This document shows positions 1 to 6,933 of a stretch of DNA of 7,915 bases, in pieces. Positions within the stretch are counted from its first letter, which is position 1. Every line of letters begins with the position of its first letter. Source of the stretch: Bifidobacteriaceae bacterium (GTDB taxonomy: Bacteria > Actinomycetota > Actinomycetes > Actinomycetales > WQXJ01); contig JAITJY010000314.1 in assembly GCA_031278675.1 (NCBI GenBank), positions 1 through 7,915 of the forward strand, written 5' to 3'. The position numbers were made by a program, and so were the translations under genes. The notes beneath the pieces are model-generated. The model did no database searches. It was not told the origin of the DNA and worked only from the letters and a program-made list of their open reading frames with translations.

Positions 1-178
1 GGGCGGCCGCTGGGCTGGATTGGAAGACCGGATAGGGCAGGGGCAGCACGCTGGGCACGGGGCGGCTGGCGGGACTGTTCCCGGCTTTGATCTAAGCCGC
101 GCCGCAAGCGGGCCCGGCGCCAAGCACCGCAGTGGCGTTGACGCCGAGGAACCGCAGACGGGGCGGTGCCCCTCAGGT

Positions 179-1882
179 TCAGCGACCAGTGGCGACTGGC
201 TGGCCAGAGGCCAGCAGGCCAGCCACCCGGCCGGTGGTCATGGCGCGGCCAAGACTCATACCCGGGATGATCATCTGATGCTCCAGGCCACCGAAATAGT
301 TGCCCTGGCAGTTTCCGACCGCATAGAGACCCTCAATGACCTCGTGGTTCTCATCAAGGGCTTCGCAGTTGCCGTTCGTGATGATGCCATTCAAGGTGCA
401 GAGAATCCCTGGTTGGCGAGCCACAGCATAGAACGGTCCCTGGCGGACTGGCTTGAGGCGCGAGGCCTGCTTGCCGTAGTCGTCATCGTACCCGGCGTCG
501 CACAACTCGTTGTAGCGATCCACGCTCGCCTTGAGAGCGTCGGCGGGCACGTTGATCGCGGCGGCGAGCTCCTCAATGGTGTCAGCCTTGTAAGCGTTAC
601 CTGCTTCGACGGCGGCATCGACACCCTCGACAATGGGCACAGGCGGCTCCTTCTTCATCATCCCGGAACCCATATCTTCCCAATCGGTGCGGAAGTTGTC
701 GTCGAAGATCTGGTAGTGCATCAGGTCCGGCTGATTCATGTCCTGGGCCCAGAGCTGGCCATATTGGACATCCTCGTTGCAGAAGCGCCGGCCCCGCTTG
801 TTGACGAACAGCCAAGGGATGCCCGAGCCGGGCACGTCCGGCACGTTGATCGGCGGGTCGAAGTGGATGTTGGAGCAATGCGGCGACAGTTGCATCTTGC
901 CGCCGACATAGATGCCCATGTACTGCCCGTCGCCCTTGTTGATGTCCGGGCGCATGTAGGCGCAGGCCAAGCCCTCCGCGAAGGGCAGGTACTGGGCGCG
1001 CAGCACAGGGTTGTTGCCGTAGTCGCCCGCCGCGAGGATCACGGCACCGGAGGCGTTGAATTTGATGTACTCGCCGGCCTCGTTCTTACCGATCACGCCG
1101 CTGACGCGGCCGGTGTTGTCGGCATCACGCACAATCTGGACGGCCGGCGTGGAGTAGTAGACGGTGGCGCCCTTGTCTTCGGCATAGTCCAGCAGCCACT
1201 GGGCTAGTGGGCCCATCTGGCCCGCCCACATGTGTACCGTGGGATAGGCGAAGTTCCAGAAATCTGGGTAATCCATCCCGTGATTCAGGCCGACAAAGAC
1301 AGGACCGACCCCTTCAACATCATTGGTTAGGGCCATGGCCCAGTCCATCGTTGGACCGGAATTGTAGATCCAGGACTTGAGTAGGTCCAGGTCAGCGCGG
1401 TTCTCGCCCTGGCGGTTCCACTCGGTCACGGCCTGCCACGGGTCGAACTCATCACCGAGTTCTTGCTGCGCCTTCGAGTTCCAGGCGGCGGCGCCCGCGC
1501 CGTTGGCCACTGCGACCTCTGCCTTTTGCAGAACGGCGACCTTCTTGCCGGCCTCAGCGGCCGTGGCAGCCGCCACAGATCCGGCAACACCCCCGCCAAT
1601 CACGACTATCTCAACATCAATGGTTTCCTTGATTTCCGAATCGGCGATGGGTTGCATGACGGCGATAGAGCCGCCGAGGTCCTGTTCGCTAGGCCCGCTA
1701 GTGCCGCCGCCGCCGCCGGTTGTAGGTTCATCGCCGCTGCTCGATGGCGTGCACGCGGCAGCGAGTCCCGTCGCCGCGACGCCTCCCCCGACCAGGGCCG
1801 CTCCCTTCAAGAAGCTTCTGCGGTCTACCCGGACTCGGCGTTGCATCTCAGTTGGTTTGGGTTGTTGTTCTAGGTTTCGCAT
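179..1882 (-). CDS. Tat-exported FAD-dependent reductase, fumarate reductase flavoprotein superfamily, substrate unknown
   Basis: Predicted extracytoplasmic flavoenzyme (567 aa) that would use electrons from a membrane cytochrome to reduce an organic acceptor. Seen: a twin-arginine signal (RRSFLK, residues 21-26) followed by an Ala/Gly-rich h-region and a lipobox-like AAAC ending at C44, then a Gly/Ser/Thr-rich linker to about 70. The FAD Rossmann motif is IGGGVAGS (96-103), with a mid-domain NKRGRRFCNE (361-370) and a C-terminal FAD segment GLYAVGNCQGNYFGG (518-532) ending in GRAMTTGRVAG. This order is that of the FAD_binding_2/FrdA-like family. Odd: Y374 sits where Shewanella FccA-type enzymes have the acid Arg (NE-x-x-x-R-D), and the usual HGANR substrate segment is absent, so I infer a non-fumarate substrate. 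I chose the start at 1882 because AAGGAAAGAG precedes it and it leaves a normal Tat n-region. The frame extends upstream to 2008, into the terminator, and ATG 1909 is an alternative. The upstream cytochrome is the likely electron donor. Confidence 0.9.
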   Translation of the reverse strand: MRNLEQQPKPTEMQRRVRVDRRSFLKGAALVGGGVAATGLAAACTPSSSGDEPTTGGGGGTSGPSEQDLGGSIAVMQPIADSEIKETIDVEIVVIGGGVAGSVAAATAAEAGKKVAVLQKAEVAVANGAGAAAWNSKAQQELGDEFDPWQAVTEWNRQGENRADLDLLKSWIYNSGPTMDWAMALTNDVEGVGPVFVGLNHGMDYPDFWNFAYPTVHMWAGQMGPLAQWLLDYAEDKGATVYYSTPAVQIVRDADNTGRVSGVIGKNEAGEYIKFNASGAVILAAGDYGNNPVLRAQYLPFAEGLACAYMRPDINKGDGQYMGIYVGGKMQLSPHCSNIHFDPPINVPDVPGSGIPWLFVNKRGRRFCNEDVQYGQLWAQDMNQPDLMHYQIFDDNFRTDWEDMGSGMMKKEPPVPIVEGVDAAVEAGNAYKADTIEELAAAINVPADALKASVDRYNELCDAGYDDDYGKQASRLKPVRQGPFYAVARQPGILCTLNGIITNGNCEALDENHEVIEGLYAVGNCQGNYFGGLEHQMIIPGMSLGRAMTTGRVAGLLASGQPVATGR

Positions 1883-1974
1883 TGCTGTCTCTTTCCTTGC
1901 TGTTGTCATGGATTTTCCCGACAATCGCTCCCAGCCTTGAAGGAGTCGATCAAGAACAATGCGCCAAAGCAGAC

Positions 1975-2035
1975 AAAAAGACCGGGCGGCCCGGCGGTGA
2001 CGGATCATCCGCCAGCGCTCGGACCGCCCGGTCTT
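1975..2035 (-). terminator. Intrinsic terminator after the cytochrome gene
   Basis: A perfect 12-bp inverted repeat (AAGACCGGGCGG at 1978-1989 with CCGCCCGGTCTT at 2024-2035) encloses a smaller GGCGG/CCGCC hairpin (1993-1997 with 2009-2013). Read on the minus strand, the stem runs directly into five T residues (1979-1975). It begins four bases past the cytochrome stop codon at 2039-2041. This is the classic rho-independent layout. It lies between the cytochrome and flavoprotein genes, so the flavoprotein needs either read-through or its own promoter in 1883-1974, where I see no convincing one. Confidence 0.85.
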
Positions 2036-2038
2036 GGC

Positions 2039-2767
2039 TCATTCAGCTTCGGCTTCCTTCAACTGCTTCTGCTGCTCGGTGTAGGTCAGCCAACCCTCCG
2101 GTACCACGGCATCCGCGTGGCATTGGGTGCACCACATCACCGACTGTTGATGGGTTTGGTGGCAAACGGTGCAATCCAGAGTGCCGTTGTGTGAATCATG
2201 TGGGTTGCGGTGTTGATCAGCCAACACCACCTTCAGTTCTTCCAGTGATTCAGCTTCGACATGGCACCCTTCACGCAAGCAGAAGGTTATTCCGTTCCAT
2301 TGCCCTTCCAGTTTCGGCTCGCCTGCCTTGAGGACCCTGTCCGCGAAGGGATAAACGTAGTCGCCCGTAATCCAGTTCTTACCCTCGCGCAGTTGCACGT
2401 CTAGGCCGTCATTGTGGCAGGTGACGCAGACCAGTTGCTGGTCGCTTTCCTTGTGGAGTGTCACGCTGATGGGGGCGGTCAGTTCCGTTTGAAGTGGGTT
2501 AACGGAGGTTCCCTCCTTGAAGCTCTCCACATAGGGGTCCATCGGTGTGTGGCAGATGGCGTTACAGAAGGACGGGTTGGAGTGCTGGGTGGCGTAGACA
2601 CCTCCCCCGCCGCCGGCTAGCAAGATGAACGCAGCGCCAACCGAGATCAAGATGACCCGGCCTTTGCCTTTCTTCTTCTTCTTCTTGGGGGGTTCTTCGG
2701 GGGTGGAGCCATCGCTTTGCTCCTCAGGCTCCTCGGGCCTGGACTCCTTGGACTTCCGGTTTTTCAT
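2039..2767 (-). CDS. Membrane-anchored multihaem cytochrome c, NapC/NirT/NrfH-like
   Basis: Likely quinol dehydrogenase that carries electrons from menaquinol to an extracytoplasmic reductase, probably the flavoprotein downstream. Seen (242 aa from this start): an acidic, Pro/Glu-rich cytoplasmic N-terminus, a run of six lysines, one membrane anchor at about residues 37-58, and an outside domain with five c-type haem attachment motifs. These are CNAICH (68-73, with Met three residues after the His), CVTCH (114-118), CLREGCH (163-169), CTVCH (199-203) and CTQCH (213-217). The first is CX3CH and the third CX4CH; the other three are canonical. NrfH/NapC proteins typically have four CXXCH haems, and a Met close to the first haem is a family trait. 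I chose the start at 2767 over ATG 2779 because GAGG lies six bases before it, while 2779 has no ribosome-binding site. The tail (QQKQLKEAEAE) is charged. A strong terminator follows at once. Confidence 0.9.
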   Translation of the reverse strand: MKNRKSKESRPEEPEEQSDGSTPEEPPKKKKKKGKGRVILISVGAAFILLAGGGGGVYATQHSNPSFCNAICHTPMDPYVESFKEGTSVNPLQTELTAPISVTLHKESDQQLVCVTCHNDGLDVQLREGKNWITGDYVYPFADRVLKAGEPKLEGQWNGITFCLREGCHVEAESLEELKVVLADQHRNPHDSHNGTLDCTVCHQTHQQSVMWCTQCHADAVVPEGWLTYTEQQKQLKEAEAE

Positions 2768-2773
2768 GCTTGG

Positions 2774-2777
2774 CCTC
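2774..2777 (-). promoter_or_regulatory. Ribosome-binding site deciding the cytochrome start
   Basis: GAGG on the minus strand ends six bases before ATG 2767. The alternative in-frame ATG at 2779 is preceded by a C-rich stretch with no Shine-Dalgarno match, so the shorter protein is favoured. Confidence 0.6.
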
Positions 2778-3001
2778 ATTTAGGGGTTATGGGTCATGGG
2801 ACGAACTTCGCTCCCAGAGCCTCGCTGACCTTGGGATCGAATGCATCTAAGGCGTCCTTGCCTCCCGGGGGCGAATCTGGGAACTGCTTGGCGCGCAGGC
2901 ATCTAAACCGCCTACGTCCGCCACTGTACGCAGTGCTGTTTTCTCACACCTCCTCAACGTTGCGCTACCGTGGGGTGGTTGTTTTTACCCGCCGGGGACT
3001 C

Positions 3002-3030
3002 ACCTTATCGGGAGTGGGGCGCCGGGACAA
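3002..3030 (-). promoter_or_regulatory. Predicted sigma70-type promoter for the cytochrome gene
   Basis: The minus strand reads TTGTCC (3030-3025), a 17-base spacer, then TAAGGT (3007-3002). This is a good -35/-10 pair at optimal spacing, with a -10 of the TAnnnT kind common in actinobacteria. The expected transcription start is near 2994-2998, giving a 5' leader of about 230 bases before the cytochrome ATG. The promoter lies in the only long gene-free stretch of the window, between the permease stop and the cytochrome start. No activator site was recognised. Confidence 0.55.
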
Positions 3031-3265
3031 GACGCCAGTTGCGTGATTGCGAAAGATTGTTGCTTAGAGTTCGAGCGCTGAGTTGGAGCGCCGAGATTCT
3101 GCTGAGATTCCCCTGGGGGTTGAATAATTCCTCCGGTTGCCGAGCGAGCCGGCCCAGCGCGCACAGTCCCGCAGGGCTGCGGTGGAGCACGATCCCGCCC
3201 GAGCCGGCGGTGGAGCCAGGCTGAGCGCAGCTTCGCCCCGCCCCGCCGATCCTCGCGATCCAGGC

Positions 3266-3988
3266 TTAGGGGACGGTTTTGCGCATTGACCAGTAGGAGC
3301 CCACGGCAAAGCCGGCGGCGATCACCAGCATGATGAAGCCGCCCGTGCCGGGGGTTTGCTGCATCATCCACGTGCCCACAGCCGGCCACCATTCGCAAAG
3401 GGTCACCAGGGCGCTGGCGCCAACCACGCCAAACATCCAGCAGGTCAGCACAACCACCAGGCGCAGTGCGCCGCCGCGGCGAAAGACGGTAGTGCCGCTG
3501 AACCCAGCCATCAGCAGCATCAGATTCAATCCGGCCAGGAACAGCCACTGCTCCCACCAGGTGGTGTGGCCGATCCACTCCGACAGGTGGAAAAACCGGA
3601 GCCAGACCCCATAGCCGTTGGTCAAATCTTCAATAGCGCGGCCCACCGCGTAGAGCGTGGCAAGGCAAGTCGCGAACAGTGTGGCGAGCAGCATGGTGCC
3701 GTTGATATATTCGCGCCGGGTCAACGACATTGCCATAGCGAATGGATACGTATACATCATCGCTTGGATGCCCAACGTGACGCAGTAATAGCTGGGGATC
3801 AACTGGAGACCGCCGAACCCGCCAGAACTGGGTAGGGGCTCGCCCCTAAACCCCAACAGGATCACGCCCCACATGGCGAGTGAAATCAGGAACGTTGCGC
3901 CGACCACGGCCAGAGGCACCCAGATATATGTGGCCCGGTTCGCCAGGTGCAGACGCACTACCTTGAGGGTGCGTGGGCGGCGGTTCAT
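3266..3988 (-). CDS. ABC-2 type transporter permease subunit, six predicted membrane helices
   Basis: Membrane partner of the ABC ATPase encoded directly upstream. Seen: 240 aa with a basic N-terminus (MNRRPRTLK) and hydrophobic segments at about 21-47, 64-88, 98-117, 145-163, 176-198 and 216-234, ending in a short basic tail (RKTVP). Six helices per subunit fits ABC-2/YtrC-like exporter permeases that pair with an ATPase having no membrane domain. I see no solute-binding-protein gene, so import is unlikely. The start ATG overlaps the ATPase stop (ATGA, 3985-3988), with GGGAG six bases before it, which indicates translational coupling. The sequence gives no clue to the substrate. Small actinobacterial transporters of this kind often export peptides, antibiotics or lipids; that is family knowledge, not something seen here. 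Confidence 0.8.
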   Translation of the reverse strand: MNRRPRTLKVVRLHLANRATYIWVPLAVVGATFLISLAMWGVILLGFRGEPLPSSGGFGGLQLIPSYYCVTLGIQAMMYTYPFAMAMSLTRREYINGTMLLATLFATCLATLYAVGRAIEDLTNGYGVWLRFFHLSEWIGHTTWWEQWLFLAGLNLMLLMAGFSGTTVFRRGGALRLVVVLTCWMFGVVGASALVTLCEWWPAVGTWMMQQTPGTGGFIMLVIAAGFAVGSYWSMRKTVP

Positions 3989-4929
3989 GCCGGACTCCCG
4001 CCCGGCGCGCCAGCCCGGCGCGTCAAGTGGATCACCAGTTGCTGCAAGGACACCGGTTCGCTGGCCAGCCCCGCAGCGGCCAGCGCCGCCCGGTCTGCCC
4101 CTAACAACGGTCCCATCACCGTGAACGCAGCATACGGGCCCAAGGTGTCCCGGTGGATCACCTCATGGCTTTGCGCGAACGCCTCGACCGCTGGGCCAGG
4201 CCCAATGATCCGGGTGGCCCGGCCCAACAGCGCAGCGCGGCCCTCGTCGATCAGGAGACGGCCGTGATCCAGCACCACCACATTCGCGACCAGGTTCGCC
4301 ACCTCATCGATCAGGTGGCTGGACAGCACAATAGTCCGCGGATCGCGGGCGTAAGAGGCAGCCAGGGCCTCATAGAAGATGTGCCGAGCCATCGCATCCA
4401 ACCCCAGATACGGTTCGTCAAAGAACGTGATGTCAGCCCGCGCCGCCAGCCCTATAGTCACCCCGACCGCCGAGTTCTGGCCCCGCGACAGCCGCCGCAC
4501 GCGCCCGTTCAGCGGGATCGCGAGCGCCTCGATCAGGTGCGCCGCCAACTTGTCGTCCCAGTTCGGATAGAACATTTTCGCAATCTTGAAGGCGTCCTTC
4601 GGGTGGGCATCATTCGGATAGCCCTGACCCTCACGAATGAAACACATCCGTTCCAACGCGGCCGCATTTTCATAAGGCCGCATCCCGTAGACCGAAACCT
4701 CGCCCGCAGTGGCGAAGCCCTGAGCGGTGATGATCGACATCAAAGTGGTCTTGCCCGCACCATTGTGCCCGAACAGGCCATGGACCAGGCCTTCAGCAAA
4801 ATCCAGGCTCACCTTGTCCAGCGCCACCGTCTGCCGGTAACGCTTGACCAATCCTCTGACGGCGATGGCTGGACCTCCTGCCGCCGCCGCCGTGCGGTCC
4901 GTCTCGGTGGCCACCTCGCCGCGCATCAT
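3985..4929 (-). CDS. ABC transporter ATP-binding protein, exporter type
   Basis: Cytoplasmic ATPase (314 aa) that powers the adjacent permease. Seen: Walker A GHNGAGKT (54-61), the Q-loop region IREGQGYP (98-105), signature LSRGQ (147-151) with Arg in place of the first Gly, Walker B ITFFDEP (167-173), D-loop GLDA (176-179) and switch His H205. A C-terminal extension of about 85 residues beyond the nucleotide-binding core may be regulatory or contact the permease. The IREGQ, LSRGQ and FDEPYLGLD combination is, from memory, typical of actinobacterial ATPases found beside GntR-family regulators, but no such regulator lies in this window. The start overlaps the ilvD stop (ATGA, 4926-4929). The next ATG, one codon on at 4926, is equally possible; GAGG lies five and eight bases before the two. 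The ATPase role is certain, the cargo unknown. Confidence 0.93.
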   Translation of the reverse strand: MMRGEVATETDRTAAAAGGPAIAVRGLVKRYRQTVALDKVSLDFAEGLVHGLFGHNGAGKTTLMSIITAQGFATAGEVSVYGMRPYENAAALERMCFIREGQGYPNDAHPKDAFKIAKMFYPNWDDKLAAHLIEALAIPLNGRVRRLSRGQNSAVGVTIGLAARADITFFDEPYLGLDAMARHIFYEALAASYARDPRTIVLSSHLIDEVANLVANVVVLDHGRLLIDEGRAALLGRATRIIGPGPAVEAFAQSHEVIHRDTLGPYAAFTVMGPLLGADRAALAAAGLASEPVSLQQLVIHLTRRAGAPGGSPA

Positions 4930-6803
4930 TGGCGCCTCGCTGCGCGTTCGGCAGGGGAGAGGAGACGCGCCAAGTCCCGCACCGCCCCCTTGTCAGCCGA
5001 GGACGCCAACGCGGCATACGTCGCGAGCGCCTGAGAGATTGGACGATGCCGCCCAACCGGCCGGTAGCCCGGCCCTTCTTCCAGCGCATCGCGCCGAGCA
5101 GCTAGTTCCTCGGCGTCCACCGCAAGTTGCAGCGTCCGGGAGGGGATGTCGATAACGATGCGGTCGGCATCGTGCACCAAGGCGATCAACCCACCCGCTG
5201 CCGCCTCCGGGGAGATGTGCCCAATCGACAGGCCTGACGTGCCCCCGGAAAACCGTCCATCCGTGATCAAAGCGCACTGTTTGCCGAGGCCACGGCCCTT
5301 CAAGAAGGAGGTCGGATACAACATCTCCTGCATGCCGGGCCCACCCGACGGCCCCTCGTAGCGGATCACCACCACATCGCCGGCCTTGACCCGGCCATCC
5401 AAGATGCCCTCGACCGCTGCGTCCTGGGATTCGAACACCACTGCTGGGCCCTCAAAATGCCAGATCGACGGGTCGACGCCCGCTGTCTTGACCACGGCGC
5501 CGTCCGGTGCCAGGTTGCCGCGCAGCACCGCCAGGCCGCCGTCAGCCGTGTAGGCGTGGGCCGCATCGCGAATCACACCACTAGCCGGGTCAAGATCAAG
5601 TTCTGGGTAGCGCTCCGCCTGGGTCAGGCCCTGCGGCGAATAGTGATTGCCCGGCGCCGCCCGGAACAGGTCTTCCGCCTCGGCGAGCGCCCGCCCGGAG
5701 CGCACATCCCACAGCGCCAGCCACGTATCCATATCCGGGGAATGAATGTTGTTGACGTTCGTGTTCAACAGGCCCGCCCGGTTCAATTCCCCGAGGATCG
5801 CTGGGATCCCGCCCGCCCGGTGGACGTCTTGGATCAGCGCCGTGCCGCTGGGCGCCACCTTACAAATGCACGGCACCCGGCGGCTCAGTTCCTCAATGTG
5901 ATGCAGTGTGAAATCGACTCCAGCTTCGCGGGCGATCGCCAAAATGTGCAGAATCGTGTTCGTCGAGCCACCCATCGCAATGTCCAGCGTCATGGCGTTC
6001 TCGAACGCTGGGAACGTGGCGATGGAGCGGGGCAGGACGGCGGCGTCATCGTCCGTGTAGTAGCGGCGCGTCAATTCCACCGCCAAAGCGCCCGCTTTAC
6101 GGAAAAGTTTGGCTCTGTCTTTATGTGTCGCCAACAGCGTGCCATTGCCCGGCAAAGCCAGCCCCAACGCCTCCGTGAGGCAGTTCATCGAGTTCGCGGT
6201 GAACATTCCGGAACACGAACCACAAGTCGGGCAGGCCCCCTCCTCGATGGCTCGCAGGTCTTGGTCACTGACCTGCGGATTGGCCGATTCGGCGATCGCG
6301 ACTATGAGATCCAGCTTGAGGCGGACCGAACCGTCCACCAGCTTGGCCTGCCCGCCTTCCATGGGCCCGCCGGAGACGAACACCGTTGGGACGTTCAGCC
6401 GCATCGCGGCCATCAACATTCCCGGAGTGATCTTGTCGCAGTTCGTGATGCAGACCAGCGCGTCCGCTTTGTGGGCATTGACCATGTATTCGACGCTATC
6501 CGCGATTACCTCGCGCGATGGCAGCGAATAGAGCATGCCGTCATGGCCCATGGCGATCCCGTCATCGACCGCGATCGTGTTGAATTCCCGAGGAATCCCG
6601 CCCGCTTCTTGGATCGCTGCGCTGACAATGCGTCCCACCGGTGCCAGATGAGTGTGTCCCGGAACGAACTCCGTGAAACTGTTCGCCACCGCGATGATCG
6701 GCTTGCCGAAATCCTCCCGCGCCACGCCCGCTGCTCGCAGCAAAGCCCGCGCTCCAGCCATGTTCCGGCCAGTCATCAACACGTCAGAGCGCAGTTTGGG
6801 CAT
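4926..6803 (-). CDS. ilvD: Dihydroxy-acid dehydratase
   Basis: Cytoplasmic iron-sulphur enzyme that dehydrates 2,3-dihydroxy-isovalerate and 2,3-dihydroxy-3-methylvalerate to the 2-keto acids leading to valine, leucine and isoleucine, and to pantothenate. Seen: 625 aa, collinear with E. coli IlvD (616 aa). It opens with GRNMAGARAL and includes IAVDDGIAMGH (77-87), CITNCDKITPG (118-128), CPTCGSCSGMF (191-201), MGGSTNT (277-283), YEGPSGGPGMQEMLYPTSF (482-500) and DGRFSGGTSG (515-524). Residues 41-50 read NSFTEFVPGH, as in E. coli, so the extra Cys that ligates [2Fe-2S] dehydratases in this region is absent. An oxygen-sensitive cluster of the E. coli type is therefore inferred. ATG 6803 is supported by full alignment to the family N-terminus, although no clear ribosome-binding site precedes it. 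The gene is translationally coupled to the ABC transporter. No other branched-chain synthesis gene is in the window. Confidence 0.97.
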   Translation of the reverse strand: MPKLRSDVLMTGRNMAGARALLRAAGVAREDFGKPIIAVANSFTEFVPGHTHLAPVGRIVSAAIQEAGGIPREFNTIAVDDGIAMGHDGMLYSLPSREVIADSVEYMVNAHKADALVCITNCDKITPGMLMAAMRLNVPTVFVSGGPMEGGQAKLVDGSVRLKLDLIVAIAESANPQVSDQDLRAIEEGACPTCGSCSGMFTANSMNCLTEALGLALPGNGTLLATHKDRAKLFRKAGALAVELTRRYYTDDDAAVLPRSIATFPAFENAMTLDIAMGGSTNTILHILAIAREAGVDFTLHHIEELSRRVPCICKVAPSGTALIQDVHRAGGIPAILGELNRAGLLNTNVNNIHSPDMDTWLALWDVRSGRALAEAEDLFRAAPGNHYSPQGLTQAERYPELDLDPASGVIRDAAHAYTADGGLAVLRGNLAPDGAVVKTAGVDPSIWHFEGPAVVFESQDAAVEGILDGRVKAGDVVVIRYEGPSGGPGMQEMLYPTSFLKGRGLGKQCALITDGRFSGGTSGLSIGHISPEAAAGGLIALVHDADRIVIDIPSRTLQLAVDAEELAARRDALEEGPGYRPVGRHRPISQALATYAALASSADKGAVRDLARLLSPAERAARRQ

Positions 6804-6910
6804 GGCTTTAGCGTAGTCGGCCGCCGCTGCCGCCTTGTCCCGCCCAGGTTTCCGCCGCCCGCAGGGCGTGAGTATCAGTGCCGTTCGGTAGTGGGTGTGG
6901 GTCCGCGCGG

Positions 6911-6933
6911 GACGCCGGCGGGCGCCGGGCGTC
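6911..6933 (-). terminator. Possible weak terminator hairpin at the mntH stop
   Basis: The inverted repeat GACGCC/GGCGTC (6911-6916 with 6928-6933) overlaps the mntH stop codon and has a GC-rich loop that can pair further in other registers. There is no T-tract on the minus strand after it, so it may only stall polymerase or protect the 3' end. It is the only candidate separating mntH from ilvD in the 128-base gap. Confidence 0.25.

Larger units (their letters stand above)
2768..3265 (-). other. Gene-free stretch holding the cytochrome promoter and a long leader
   Basis: About 500 bases lie between the permease stop and the cytochrome start. The upstream half holds a small GC-rich inverted repeat (CCGCAGGGCTGCGG, 3169-3182) but no U-tract terminator for the preceding operon. 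The middle holds the predicted promoter. The leader contains an exact match to the 16S anti-Shine-Dalgarno (AGGAGGTG, minus 2954-2947) with no usable start codon behind it. It also has a 5-bp palindrome CACTG/CAGTG (2922-2935) and two copies of TTAGATGC (minus 2906-2899 and 2850-2843). Short minus-strand open frames exist here, but none has a credible start with a ribosome-binding site. Confidence 0.5.

Noticed and set aside
160..172. GGGGC/GCCCC hairpin just past the flavoprotein stop, considered as a terminator
   Set aside because: The stem is only 5 bp and no T-tract follows on the minus strand, so it is too weak to call.
20..1207. Long plus-strand open frame opposite the flavoprotein
   Set aside because: It is antisense to a gene with clear FAD and Tat motifs. 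Its translation has low-complexity, Val/Ala/His-rich composition with no family motif, as expected of a GC-rich shadow frame.
2930..2948. TGTGA-containing sequence considered as a CRP/GlxR-type operator
   Set aside because: Only the left half-site matches; the right half (AGCAC) does not fit TCACA at the required spacing.
3000..3578. Minus-strand open frame overlapping the permease end and the intergenic region
   Set aside because: It is out of frame with the permease, Arg/Pro-rich, overlaps the permease 3' half, and runs through the predicted cytochrome promoter.
4153..5034. Plus-strand open frame opposite the ABC ATPase
   Set aside because: It is a shadow of a gene with all ABC motifs intact, and it crosses the coupled ilvD/ATPase junction.
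6804..6931. Promoter for ilvD in the gap after mntH
   Set aside because: A GATACT-like -10 is visible, but the sequence 17 bases before it (CACACC) is not a credible -35, so I did not annotate a promoter.
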